Shown here: positions 53,153-63,804 of the stretch, piece after piece
How the letters are laid out: the number at the start of each line of letters is the position of its first letter
Numbering within the stretch: the first letter of the stretch is position 1
From: Ryuthela nishihirai
Lineage: Eukaryota; Arthropoda; Arachnida; Araneae; Heptathelidae
Direction of reading: 5' to 3'
DNA length: 64,000 nt
Assembly (NCBI GenBank): GCA_038380435.1
Contig: JAWZYU010000719.1
Coordinates: forward strand, 1 to 64,000
Translations under genes and position numbers: made by a program
The notes under the pieces: generated by a model
The model's input: the letters and a program-made list of their open reading frames with translations, nothing else
Told to the model about the DNA's origin: nothing
The model's database searches: none

Positions 53153-53619
53153 CGTTATTAGCGCGCTTGGCTACTGATCTACGGAACCTGGGTTCGAGCC
53201 CCGGGTAAGGCATGGATGTTCGTGTTGTTTTTCTGCTGAGGTCCTGCCATCCTCTCAGACCTTCTACTCTGGCATATAAACTGACAGGCTCCTGTCAGAC
53301 CTCTGTGGCAAGCAGCTGCTTGAGGGGGTATTTATTTTTTTATTTTGCCCACGGTCAGTAGGGGACACCGATGGGCTTGTGAAAGGCCGCCGTCCATCGG
53401 ATGGGGCATTAAGCCGTGGCTTCATGTGCGGGAGAGCCATACCCTGTGCACGTTAAAGAACACTCTGGATGGCCTTGACGAGAGGTTACCATCTGTCTCT
53501 CAACAGCTATTCCAGTGGGTCCCCTCCTCCAACCTTCTCTGAGCCTTCGGGGTCCATGTGACCTGGCCATTTAGCCCATGGTGTGCAAAAAAGTGCCGCT
53601 CAGATGTAAAACAACCCAA
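53153..53619 (+). mobile_element. Chimera of SINE-B and 5'-truncated SINE-A within one TSD
   Basis: SINE-B (53153 to about 53340, partial head GTTATTAGCGCGCTTGG, T-rich tail) passes through TTTATTTTTTTATTTTG directly into the SINE-A body at CCCACGGTCAGTAGGGG, which runs to AAAACAACCCAA. CTCTAAAATCTCTCAG (53137-53152) and CTCTAAAATCTCAG (53620-53633) flank the pair. Confidence 0.88.
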
Positions 53620-53633
53620 CTCTAAAATCTCAG

Positions 53634-54297
53634 ATACTCAGACAGCTCAGTAAATCACACCTCGTTTAAAAAACATCGGAATTCTGCCAAAAAAAAAAAA
53701 CTGAGGAAAAAGACAACATCATCGACGATATTGATTTCAGACTCGCTCTCTCTCTCATTGATTCCATTTTTCTCTCTTTCTTCCTGTTGCCCACGATACA
53801 TCAAAAATAGAAGACGAGTGATCAACCACCGAGCCACTTAAAGGCTGAGATTTGAAAAGGCGGAGTCTCGGCCATTGTTGTCACGCCCGGGTGCTTTGTA
53901 ATGGCCTGGGAGGAATAAAAACCAGCATTTATGAAGAGATTTGAAGCTTATCGTATGTGTTGAATGGAGACGGTTCGCAAAGCTGAAGTCTTTTTATTAC
54001 TGCTCGATTAGATACGGCTTTACCCTGAAGGAGAATCCGCTAGCAACATTTTAACGAAACTGCAGCAGTTCAACCCTTGTAAGTTGCAGTTTTCTTTCTT
54101 TCTTGAACAGAATGCGTGAAAAATGTGCCACCTGAAATAAAACAAATGACACGTTACACATAGTTCCTCATTTCCTTGTGATGTTAAAAGGATATCCAGG
54201 ATTATTTTTAGATTGGGTGGGCTGCTAAACCTAAAGTTTTTTGGATGACCTTGAAAAATATTTTGGCGCACTACATAGAGTAGGGCCGTAAAATCTA
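53634..54297. other. Unassigned spacer
   Basis: No repeat family from this window and no gene motif seen. An A run lies at about 53690. Confidence 0.45.
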
Positions 54298-54880
54298 ATC
54301 GGTCAGTAGGGGACAACGATGGCCTTGGAAAAAGCCGTCGTCCGTCGGATGGGATGTTAACCATGGTTCCGTGTGCGGATTTTGGTTGGTGTTTTACCTC
54401 TGAGCGGCACTTTTTTGCACACCATGGGCTAAATGCCCAGGTCACAAGGACCCCGAAGGCTCAGAGAAAGTTGGAGGAGGGGACACCTGTTGGGAAATGG
54501 ATGGTAGCCTCCCGTCAAGGCCATCCAGCGTGTTCTTTAAAGTGCACAGGGTATCGCTCTCTCCCGCACACAGCACCACGGCTTAACGTCCCATCCGACG
54601 GACGGCGGCATTTCCAAGCCCATCGATATCCCATACTGACCGTGAGCAGGGCGGGGAATTTTGCGGAGGTAAATCTCAACGCTGACCAAGCTGGGATTCG
54701 AACCTGGAAACTACAGCCCGTGTGCGGGAGAATCATACCTTGTAAAGAACACGCTGGACGGCCTTTAAGGAAGGTTACCATCTGTCTCCTAAGAGCTGTC
54801 CATTGGGTCTCATTCCACACACTTCTCAGAGTCCTTGTGACCTGGTCATTTAGTCCACTTTGTGCAGAAAAAGTGCCTTC
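54298..54880 (+). mobile_element. SINE-A, outer copy split by an opposite SINE-A
   Basis: The part 54298-54378 ends at CCGTGTGCGG and resumes at 54718 with the same word, running to GTGCAGAAAAAGTGCC. Confidence 0.87.
54379..54717 (-). mobile_element. SINE-A, inner nested copy, 5' truncated
   Basis: From TTTTGGTTGGTGTTTTACC to the B-box region GGATTCGAACCTGGAAACTA. TSD CCGTGTGCGG at 54369-54378 and 54718-54727. Confidence 0.9.
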
Positions 54881-54889
54881 CATCAACGC

Positions 54890-55010
54890 AATTCAGCGTG
54901 TTCTTTAACGTGCACCGTGTATGGCTCTATTGCGTATATCGTAACGGTTCTTCAGGCGATCGGCAGCCTTCCAAAGCCCACCTGATTTCCCTTTCTGATA
55001 GAGACCAGAT
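54890..55010 (-). mobile_element. SINE-A internal fragment, old
   Basis: CAGCGTGTTCTTTAACGTGC to CCAAAGCCCACCTG, both ends missing. Confidence 0.75.
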
Positions 55011-55216
55011 CTCATAAATAACGTAAATTATTTACGAAAGAATCCATTTTCTAGGGGATGGAAGGGTCCCCCTCACCCTTCTTGTAATTAGCATTCTAAC
55101 ATCTAAATTCTAAAATCTTCTATTGGAGAGAGAGTAAAGGATTTTCGAAGCGACGCAAAATTTCAAAAACATGAAATTAGGTTAACTCTTTAGCAAATAT
55201 TTTCCCCTTAATTTCA

Positions 55217-55250
<34 letters not shown>

Positions 55251-55262
55251 AGCAGCCATGTG

Positions 55263-55784
55263 CTACGGAGGTCCAACCAGACTGTGCAATTTAGTTCTCC
55301 AAGTAAGTCTATCCTGAGCTACATCTACTGCATCTGGCCACTGCACACCAATTCTAACAAGGTCCTGTTTGACATTGTCTGCCCACCGCATCCTAGGTCT
55401 CCCCTTCTTTCTGAGGCCTTTAGGCACACTGTTCATAACCCTATTCGCCAATCTATAATTATTCATACGGGCAACATGGCCAAACCAACGGAGTCTCTCT
55501 CTGCACAATATGCTGCTTAAAGGAGGTTGCAGACTCCTTTGCCTAACCTCATCATTAGTTGCGAAGTTGAACCACCTAATGCCCAAGATGCTGCGTAAGC
55601 ATCTGGAATCAAAAGCATCTAGTTTCCTGTTATCTTGTTTACAAAGTGTCCAAGTTTCACTACCATAACTAACCCTAGAAAGAACCAAACTGTTATACAG
55701 TCTAATTTTAGTCTTTAGGTGTATACGCCTATTTATCCACACTCTCCATAGATTCTTAAAAGTCCGGCAGCAATCCCTATCCAT
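55263..55784 (-). pseudogene. LINE RT C-terminal domain fragment
   Basis: The frame holds RLYNSLVLSRVSYGSETWTL, LRWFGHVARM and GRPRMRWADNV, the thumb and C-terminal region typical of RTE-like LINE proteins. It ends at a TAG at 55263-55265, only about 12 bp before the terminal repeat. It overlaps the RT core frame at 55733-55784, showing a one-base frame change between INRW and DRDCCRTF. Confidence 0.88.
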
Positions 55785-56760
55785 CTGTTAATCTCATGCC
55801 ACACATCACCATTATCTGTTGCATAGCTCCCAAGATAATTAAACTGTGACACCTGCTCAAGACCGCAACCATTCAGATTAACTGAATCACAACCTGCCTG
55901 ACCAATTTTCATCACTTTAGTTTTCTCTCTGTTTATAACCAAATCTACTCTACTACCAGTCTCATCAACAGTTCGAATGAAAGAGTTCATCTCATCAACA
56001 TCATTTGACAAAAGGGCTAAATCATCAGCATAATCTAAATCAGAAATTTTCATATCTCCACCCCATTTAAGGCCAAAATCTTTCCCTTGAAGTGAAATTC
56101 GCATAACATAATCAATAACCAAGCTAAAGAGAAAAGGAGACAAAATGCACCCTTGTCGAACACCAGAAGTAATGCGAAACCAATTGTTACAAGCCTTACC
56201 AACTCTCACACACGACTCAGTGTTATTATAGAGAGCTTTCATTATGCTAACTAACTTGTCAGGTATACCATATGATCTCACAATCAACCACAAATTATGA
56301 CGATCAACAGAGTCGAAAGCCTTTTTGAAATCAACAAAGCTAGCAACCAAAGGTTTCTGAAACTCTAAACATTTCTCAAGAATCTGCCTAAGTGAAAATA
56401 TCTGATCCACACATCCCCTACCACTTCTGAATCCACATTGCTCATCACGCAATTGACTGTCAAACAGATTCTTAATTCTATTAAGTACAATCATGGAAAG
56501 AACTTTACCTGGAACAGAAAGTAGGCCAATGCCCCTACAGTTATCACAAGAACTGCGATCACCCTTTTTGAAAATAGGGATAATAATAGCTCTGGTAAAA
56601 TACTTAGAAACCATGCCTTTATCATAAAAGTTATTTAAAATTTCAGTCATCCAAGTGGTAACCGAAACATTCCCAGCTGTAAGCATTTCTGTAGTAATTT
56701 CATCTACACCTGGGGATTTATGAAGTTTAAGTTTAGAAATAACCAAAATAACTTCAGATT
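55733..56760 (-). pseudogene. LINE reverse transcriptase core
   Basis: This is the enzyme that copies LINE RNA at the nicked target. Motifs in order: KLHKSPGVDEI, PIFKKGDRSSCDNCRGI, GFRSGRGCVDQI, SFVDFKKAFDSVDR (catalytic Asp), SGVRQGCILSPFLF and LDYADDLALLS (catalytic Asp pair). The core itself is uninterrupted for about 340 codons. The open frame enters from PITKSEV just downstream of the Tc1 insertion, and upstream of that a one-base frame change disconnects it from the linker. Confidence 0.9.
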
Positions 56761-56797
56761 TTGTTATAGGGCAACATTAAAGCCACCAATGCATCTA

Positions 56798-57426
56798 CAG
56801 TACTGTGCAAATTAGTTGGGACAATAGGAAAATGCAGTAACAAAGACACACCAAAAATATTTATTTGTTTAATAGTGTAGTTAATAGTGAATGTGACCCC
56901 CCTTAGCTTTAATTACTTCTTTCACTCTCTCAACCATTGATGCCACTAGCTTTCCACACATCTCCTTCACTTCAGGGTCGTGGTATCACACTTTCATGAC
57001 ACTTTCTATCATTTTGGTTTTCGTCGTGCAATCCCTCTTAGATATGCGCGCTTTAATAATGGTCCAAAAAATTTTATTGAGGTTTAGATCGGGTGAATTT
57101 CCTGGCCACTCCAACACCTTCAAATGTTGCTGGGTAAGGAAGCTCTTAGCAAGCTTAGAATTGTGGCATGGAGCCAGATCCTGTTGAAATACCCCATCGC
57201 CGTTAGGAAACAGCTTCTGCAGTGTTGGGACCATTTTCGCCTCCAGAACGCCTATGTACTTTTTGCTGTCCATCATTCCTTCAATGGGGTAAAGCGTCTG
57301 TGGCCCGGAAGCTGTGAAACATCCCCAAAACATGACCTTGGGTGGGTGTTTGGAGAATTGCTGGATGTGGCCGGATCGAAAAGGTTCTCCAGGCTTCGCT
57401 TGTCCCAACTAATTCGCACAGTACTG
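56798..57426 (-). mobile_element. Deleted Tc1-like element with half a transposase
   Basis: 629 bp with inverted ends CAGTACTGTGCRAATTAGTT (25 of 26 bases match) and TA at 56796-56797 and 57427-57428. It sits in the LINE linker. The minus frame keeps the transposase C-terminal half: KVMFWGCFTASGP, FQQDLAPCHNS with the second catalytic Asp, and NSPDLNLNKIFW, where Lys stands in place of the family's Glu. The N-terminal half with the first Asp is gone, and a stop cuts the frame near 56986. It cannot make active transposase. Confidence 0.9.
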
Positions 57427-57428
57427 TA

Positions 57429-57862
57429 TTATTATTGCAAACAATGGGAGTAAAACTACCCGTATTGTTTAGAACATAACTGAAATGCTCAGACCACCTA
57501 GCCATGATAGAATCCTCACCTTCTATAACCGTACTTTGTTTATCCTTCAATCCCTGTATACCTTTCCGTTTTCTACCACACAAAACATTAACTATCTGGT
57601 ACAGCTCTCTGTTGTTGTGCTGTCTAACTGCTTCCTCAGCTTTGTCAGCCAAGCCATCAAGCCAAAGATTTTTATCAGCAGCTAACTGATCCTTTACACG
57701 TTTATTAAGCTCTCTGTAATGCTTTCTATTAGGACTATTAGGGTATTGATTAAGGACATTCCTGCAGTTCTTTCTTTCTAAAATAAGCTCAAGTGCTTTA
57801 TCACTCAAATAATTCTGTCTCCTCTGCTCCTTTTTCTCTAAAAGAGTACTGTTAGTGTCCAA
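57429..57862 (-). pseudogene. LINE linker region between endonuclease and RT
   Basis: The frame contains KEQRRQNYLSDKALELILER, RELNKRVKDQLAADKNLW and DSIMARWSEHFSYVLN, the usual stretch between the two LINE enzymes. The Tc1 element interrupts it just after PIVCNNN. It is in the same frame as the endonuclease piece upstream, separated only by a TAA at 57884-57886. Confidence 0.85.
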
Positions 57863-57883
57863 AAAAGCCTGTTTAAAATGGTC

Positions 57884-58468
57884 TTATTCTTCCTCAACTT
57901 CAGTAGTAAGCAAACCATGACTGTCATAATGACTAAGTAACCTATCATGGTAAGCTTTAGCTATAACTGGGTCTTTCAGAGCTTCAGTATTAAAGGTAAA
58001 ATTTTTAAACCTAGCACAACACCTTTTAAGTTTAAGTTGCAAGACACTTTTAACAAGATAATGGTCAGATCCAATTTCAGCTCCCCTATATGACCTGGTA
58101 TTCCTAACAGAACTAGCCCATTTGCTGTTAATTAATATATAATCAATCATATTCTTATGCAGCCCATCGGGTGAAACCCATGTGTACTTATGTATGTCGC
58201 AGTGTTTGTAATAAGTGTTAGTTATTCTGAATCCATTGAGTTTACTTACCAGTAGGAGACGTTGCCCATTGCAGCTACCAATACCAAAAGGGCCTATTAC
58301 TCCTCCCCAAAGGTCAGAGTCAGTACCAACTTTGGCACTGAAGTCACCTAGAACAAGGGTAATATCTCCTTTCTTGATAGAATTCCAAAGTATCCTGAAG
58401 TTGTCCGTAAAACCTATCCTTCTCATCCTCATCGGCATCCTCATTGGGGGCATAACAGCAGATAACAT
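57884..58468 (-). pseudogene. LINE AP-type endonuclease C-terminal part
   Basis: This enzyme nicks the target DNA. Visible motifs: LVLGDFSAKVG (where the family has GDFNA), YTWVSPDGLHKNMIDYILI and GSDHYLVKS (the C-terminal Asp-His). Upstream, in other frames, lie YAPNEDADEDEKDRFY and ECINERFLTAKF, so at least two frame changes break the N-terminal half. The frame ends at TAA 57884-57886. Confidence 0.87.
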
Positions 58469-58625
58469 TCAAGTCTTTAACGCTTGTCTGAAATTTTGCT
58501 GTAAGAAACCTTTCATTAATGCACTCATATCCTAGAGAGCATCACTAGCGTGTCTGCTGAGAAGCTGAGGATGGTCGGGGAGGGGCTACCCTCCCCCACC
58601 ATTGAGAATGCTAGTAAGGGTAATG

Positions 58626-59022
58626 GGGGGCAGGGGTGGCTCAGTCGGTAGCGCGCCAGCTCGTAATCTGCAGTTCCCAGGTTCGAGTCCCAGCTGGGTC
58701 AGCGTTGAGACTTATCTCCGAAAAACTCCCCGCCCTGCCCACGGTCAGTAGGGGACACCGATGAGCTTGGAAAAGCCGCCGTCCGTCGGATGAGCCGTTA
58801 AGCCGTAACCCCGTGTGCGGGAGAGCCATACCCTGTGCACGTTAAAGAACACGCTGGATGGCCTTGACTTGAAGTTACCATCTGTCTCCCAACAGCTGTT
58901 CCTCTCCCCCAGAGTCCCCTCCCCCAACCTTCTCTGAGCCTTCAGGGTCCTTGTGACCTGGCCATTTAGCCCGTGGTGTGCAAAAAAGTGCCGCTCAGAG
59001 GTAAAACAACACAAGCCAACCT
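58626..59022 (+). mobile_element. SINE-A, full length
   Basis: Abuts the broken 5' end of the LINE. GGTAATGG before (ending 58625) and after (about 59024-59031) may be a short TSD. The body has small insertions near CTCTCCCCCAGAGTCCCC. Confidence 0.92.
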
Positions 59023-59031
59023 AAAGGTAAT

Positions 59032-59384
59032 GGAGACAAGAAAATATAAAACTTGTGTACGTAATAAAAATACGTTGTTTCACGTATTAAAAAAATTAAG
59101 AGGTTTCTAAAACGTAAGGCAAAATTTCCCAACATATGGTCCTCGAAACTCCATGATTATTTTTTCGGACACCCTGTACTGAAAGTGCAGAAAACACGAG
59201 AAAGCAACTTGAGAAATAAAATATAGCCTCGGTTTGTGAGTATTTCATTTCTATGATTTTATGAAAGTACTCTGAATTTTTATCAATTATTATTAATCAA
59301 TTGTAATACTTAATATTGTAGATCGTTAACAATAGATACTTCAAGTTTTGACATTTTTCAATTTTATAGTTCTATATAAAACGT
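59032..59384. other. AT-rich spacer
   Basis: No gene or repeat recognised. Confidence 0.5.
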
Positions 59385-59596
59385 AGCCGTCCCGTGGCCG
59401 AGTGGTTAGCACGCTTGGCTACTGATCTACGGGACCTGGGTTCGAACCCTGGGTAAGGCATGGATGTGTGTGTCGTTTTTCTGCTGAGGCCCTGCCATCC
59501 TCACAGACCTTCTACTATGGCGTATTAAACTGACAGGCTCCTGTCAGACCTCTGTGGCAAGCAGCTGCTTGAGGGGGTATTTATTTTATTTATTTA
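59385..59596 (+). mobile_element. SINE-B, full length, TSD 12 bp
   Basis: Head GCCGTCCCGTGGCCGAGTGG. Flanked by TATATAAAACGT at 59373-59384 and 59597-59608. Confidence 0.95.
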
Positions 59597-59608
59597 TATA
59601 TAAAACGT

Positions 59609-60284
59609 TGGAAATTAAATCTATTGGGAGATTCGGGAAAAATGCAAAGCTTACTATTTCCTCAAAAAAAATGAAACGTTTTCATTTATCTCTAGGAACA
59701 GAAAAAAAATATATATAATTTCAGACCGACAGATGAGATGTAAACAATTGTCGTTTTTTGGAAAACGGGTTTAAAATAACAATTTTTGCGGGTCTTTTTA
59801 AACAAGCCTGTCAATCGAAACGATGAAATATTCCTCTTCCATCTCTTATGTAACTGAATAATGACATTCTACGTCGTTTTTCTGTTGTCGGATTCCACGT
59901 TTAGATTAAATAACCGAAATTTCATTTTCGCAAATGCCACAAAAAATAGAAGCTGCGAAAGAAGTGGAAAGGGAGAGTAAACACAATTCTGAAAATTTGA
60001 AGAGCGAATTTTCTTCTCGTTTCTTTACCGAAAAAAAGGCTTCAATATGCATCGGCACAGATAAAAATTCTCCACGTCTCGTGATAAAACATAGAGATTA
60101 AAGTTAAACAGTTTTAACACTTGATCGATGACTCCTCGCACTTCTTTTTTTTTGTTTTCTTATTACATTGGGTGGAATTTAATGCTCGCTTTGGAACGAC
60201 ATAAAAATAATAAGAATTTATTGTAAATGTTTTCAATATGCATTTTTTCATCTTTGTGAGGAGGTTTTTGGTTTGTTTTATTTG
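59609..60284. other. AT-rich spacer
   Basis: No supported feature. Confidence 0.5.
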
Positions 60285-60349
60285 ACCCTATCTGGTCTAG
60301 CGGATAGCGTATTTGATTGCTAAGATCAGCTGGTATGTCCTTGTGTGTT
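60285..60349 (+). mobile_element. SINE-C head fragment
   Basis: CCCTATCTGGTCTAGCGGATAG parallels the head at 2021. It is cut off by the SINE-A at 60350. Confidence 0.55.
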
Positions 60350-60736
60350 GGGGGCGGGGGTTGCTCAGTCGGTAGCGCGCCAGGCTCATAATCTGTAGTT
60401 CCCAGGTTCGAGTCCCAGGTGGGTCAGCGTTGAGATTTATCTCCGCAAAATTCCCCGCCCTGCCCACGGTCAGTAGGGGACACCGATGGGCTTGGAAAGG
60501 CCGCCGTCGGTCGGATGGGACGTTAAGCCGTGGCCCCGTGTGCGTTAGAGCCATATCCTGTGCACGTTAAACAACACGTTGGATGGACTTGACGGGAGGC
60601 TACCATCTGTCTCCCAAAAGCTGTTCCAATGGGTCCCCTCTCCCAACCTTCTCTGAGCCTTCGGGGTCCATGTGACCTGATCATTTAACCCATGGTGTGC
60701 AAAAAAGTGCCGCTCAGAGGTAAAACAACCCAACCC
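60350..60736 (+). mobile_element. SINE-A, full length
   Basis: Head GGGGCGGGGGTTGCTCAG with a CAT anticodon position. It ends AAAACAACCCAACCC. Confidence 0.94.
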
Positions 60737-61203
60737 TCAATTCAAACTTTAAAAAGAAAATAATTCAAGCCGTTTAATAAGATAAGTGTATTCTTTAGAA
60801 TTTTGCGAAAATATTTCTTCAATAATTGTCAGTTTTGCACAAATCTTTTAGGCCTGTCCTTGCTGCTGTTAAGTATTCGAGCTCCCATAGCTCTTTAAAA
60901 AAACCAACAAATATTAGAAGTCAGTATTTGGATAGATTTGAATGAGATTTAAATTTATCTAGTCCTATTTTCCTATAAAAAGCTTATTGTAGAAATTAAG
61001 GATCTTCGAATTTGATTTTTCATTGACTTAACATAGGAATGTTGCCATTTATTTGTCTAGTGTCTGTATATTTATTTTTTTTTCCGCATCCGTTCCGGGA
61101 AAGGCGCGACCCCCATCCCTCCCCCACTAAGATCCGATCCTGAATTTAGGCACCACTTTACGGATGTATTAAAATATATTCTGCGTACAAACGTTTTAGA
61201 TTG
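60737..61203. other. Spacer with a MITE-1-like piece
   Basis: 60940-61050 matches 42960-43100 in inverted orientation (TTCATTGACTTAACATAGGA). No gene. Confidence 0.55.
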
Positions 61204-61205
61204 TA

Positions 61206-61927
61206 CGGTCGCTCAAAAAAAGTATCCGAACGCTATGGTTGATTACAGAATTCAGAAAAAATATCTGGCAAGGATTTTTTTAGAAATTAGTGATCTGGCA
61301 ACCTTCGTGTCACGTGATTACAGAATTCAGCAAAAATATCTGGAGCGTGTACAGCAACTGTACACGCTCCAGTTACCGTTCGCAGCAAAGTGGAGCGTGT
61401 GCAGTTACTGCACACGCTCCAGTTTGCTGTGAACGGTAACTGCACACGCTCAATATTTCCGTGAGTGAGCCCACACGATCTAGGTCTTTGTGAACTCACA
61501 CGATCCAATGTGCTGTGAACATTAACCGCAACCGCTCCAGTTTGCTGTGAACGGTAACTGCACACGCTCAATATTTCCGCGAGTGAGCCCACACGATCTA
61601 GGTCTTTGTGAGCTTACACGATCCAATGTGCTGTGAACATTAACCGCAACCGCTCCAGTTTGCTGTGAACGGTAACTGCACACGCTCCATATTCATTGCA
61701 TTATATATTCATACGCATTATATATATTAAAAAATATCCGAACACTATGGTTGATTACAGAATTCAGAAAAAATATCTGGCAACTATTTTTTTTAATTAG
61801 TTATCTGGCAACCTTTGTGTCACGAAGGTTGCCAGATCATTAATTTCTAAAAAAAAAGTCGTTCCCAGATATTTTTTTTTTAATTCTGTAATCAACCATA
61901 GTGTTCGGATACTCTTTTGACCGACTT
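61206..61927. mobile_element. MITE-3, rearranged long form
   Basis: Outer ends resemble GTCGCTCAAAAAAAGTATCC, with TA at 61204-61205 and 61928-61929. Inside, two inverted 118 bp units (GTGAGCCCACACGATCTAGG) lie between short GAGCGTGTGCAG hairpins and a second MITE-3 palindrome at 61735-61927. Confidence 0.8.
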
Positions 61928-61929
61928 TA

Positions 61930-62269
61930 ACTTGTATTTAAGACATAAAATAAAAAGCTTTAATATTATTCATTAAATCCACAAACAAATTTATCACTGG
62001 AATTTATTTAATTTCCAGAAATATAAGACTTTGAAATTAACATAATCAGATAAATACACACTTTTTCAGCCTCTATGTATTGGTAACATTACAGGTCATT
62101 ATTACATATTATGGTTTGTAGCAGTATGTAATCGGATTATTCAAATCTTATGTATAATCCAAAATCAATAATTCAATATTTTCATTTAAAAGGCATTTAT
62201 AATTACTTTTCCATTACTGCTATTTATTGTAGTTTAGGATTCAGAGTTCATTCACTTCGTATACGGTGC
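61930..62269. other. AT-rich spacer
   Basis: No supported feature. Confidence 0.5.
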
Positions 62270-62480
62270 AGGGGATGGCTCAGTCAATAACGTGCCAGGT
62301 TTGTAATCTGCGTTTCCCAGGTTCGAGTCTCACTCGGACCTGAGTTGAGATTTATCCCTATAAAACGCCCTACTCTCGGTGAGTAGTGGAATGTCGATGG
62401 ATTGGAAAGATGCCGTCCGTCGGATGGACCGTAACGCCGCGGCTTCGTGTGCGGGAAAGCCATATCTTCGTGTCCTTCCA
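62270..62480 (+). mobile_element. SINE-A, head half, old
   Basis: GGGGATGGCTCAGTCAATAA, GGTTCGAGTCTC and GTCCGTCGGATGG. The 3' half is missing. Confidence 0.82.
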
Positions 62481-62541
62481 GGGTCGGATCTATGAAGACT
62501 GCCAAATATCGTGGTCCCGGAGGACGATGCAATTAGTACTT

Positions 62542-62928
62542 GGGGCGGGGGTGGCTCAGTCGGTAGCGCGCCAGGCTCGTAATCTGTAGTTCCCAGGTTC
62601 GAGTCCCAGCTGGGTCAGCGTTGAGATTATTCTCCGCAAAACTCCCCGCCCTGCGCACGGTCAGTAGGGGATACCGATGGGCTTGGAAAGGCCGCCGTCC
62701 GTCGGATGGGACGTTAAGCCTTGGCCACGTGTGTGGGAGAGCCATACCCTGTGCACTTTAAAGAACACGCTGGATGGCCTTGATGGGAAGCTACCATCTG
62801 TCTCCCAACAGCTGTTCCAGTGGGTCCCCTTTCCCAACCTTCTCTGAGCCTTCGGGGTCCATGTGACCTGGCCATTTAGCCCATGGTGTGCAAAAAAGTG
62901 CCGCTCAGAGGTAAAAACAACAACAGCG
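62542..62928 (+). mobile_element. SINE-A, TSD 10 bp
   Basis: Full length, ending GGTAAAAACAACAACAG. Flanked by ATTAGTACTT at 62532-62541 and 62929-62938. Confidence 0.93.
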
Positions 62929-63051
62929 ATTAGTACTTTGAGACCTTCACCCTCACTTCGGTGAAAAGACACGTTTGCGGGTTTCTAGGCCCGGGGCATT
63001 GTATGCCTGATGTTCGCTGCGTTGAATAATGAATAACAAATAAATAAAAAT

Positions 63052-63246
63052 AATAAATACCCCCTCAAGCAGCTGCTTGCCACAGAGGTCTGACAGGAGC
63101 CTGTCAGTTTATATGCCATAGTAGAAGGTCTGTGAGGATGGCAGGACCTCAGCAGAAAAATGACACAAACAGCCATGCCTTACCCGGGCTCGAACCTAGG
63201 TCCCTTAGATCAGTAGCCAAGCGCGCTAACCACTCGGCCATGGGAC
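63052..63246 (-). mobile_element. SINE-B, full length
   Basis: From AATAAATACCCCCTCAAGCA to the head complement CCACTCGGCCATGGGACG. Confidence 0.93.
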
Positions 63247-63344
63247 GTTGTGAATGACAACAGTCCATCAATTAATCGCACGTGAGTTACATAGGGACGA
63301 CACAATTTTTATTCACACTATATACAGCTGCCGTTACTTTTTTT

Positions 63345-63535
63345 AATATATATAATGCGTATGAATATATAATGCAATGAATATGGAGCGTGTGCAGTTA
63401 CCGTTCACAGCAAACTGGAGCGGTTGCGCTTAATGTCCACAGCACATTAGATCGTGTGAGGTCACAAAAACTTGGATCGTGTGGGCCCACTCACAGAAAT
63501 ATTGAGCGTGTGCAGTTGCTGTACATGCTCCAGAT
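63345..63535 (-). mobile_element. MITE-3 internal fragment
   Basis: The reverse complement of the interior of 61206-61927: ATAATGCGTATGAATATATA, one 118 bp unit and a GCAGTTGCTGTAC hairpin. Outer ends are absent. Confidence 0.8.
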
Positions 63536-63804
63536 ATTTTTTTTTAATTAAAAACTACACTCACTACTACACTACTATGAAAAAAAAATTTAAAAACTAC
63601 ACTCACCAAAAAATTAAAAACTACTGAATCCTCACTTTACATACCTTAAAAACACGGCTAAAGGATAGCCAACCTTTGCTAGTCATTGACGGCCATAAAA
63701 GACTTCTGGAGCTGATTTCATTACTTGCATGCAGTCGCTTTAGACCCGAAAAACAACCACGTGTGTCTTTCCCAGCACACGAACACACTCAATGCATAAA
63801 AACA

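Larger units (their letters stand above)
55217..58612 (-). mobile_element. RTE-like LINE, 5' truncated, split by a Tc1 element
   Basis: On the minus strand, an AP-type endonuclease, a linker and a reverse transcriptase are followed by a very short 3' UTR ending in a (GAT)n run (55217-55250 as read on plus), a form usual for RTE-clade LINEs. The 5' end is lost near 58612. Damage: frame changes near 58520, 58385, 56775 and 55770, a stop at 57884-57886, and the insertion at 56798-57426. A second 3' end of the same family lies at 63805-64000. Confidence 0.88.

Noticed and set aside
56996..57453. Plus-strand frames across the Tc1 and LINE junction
   Set aside because: They oppose recognisable transposase and LINE coding on the minus strand.
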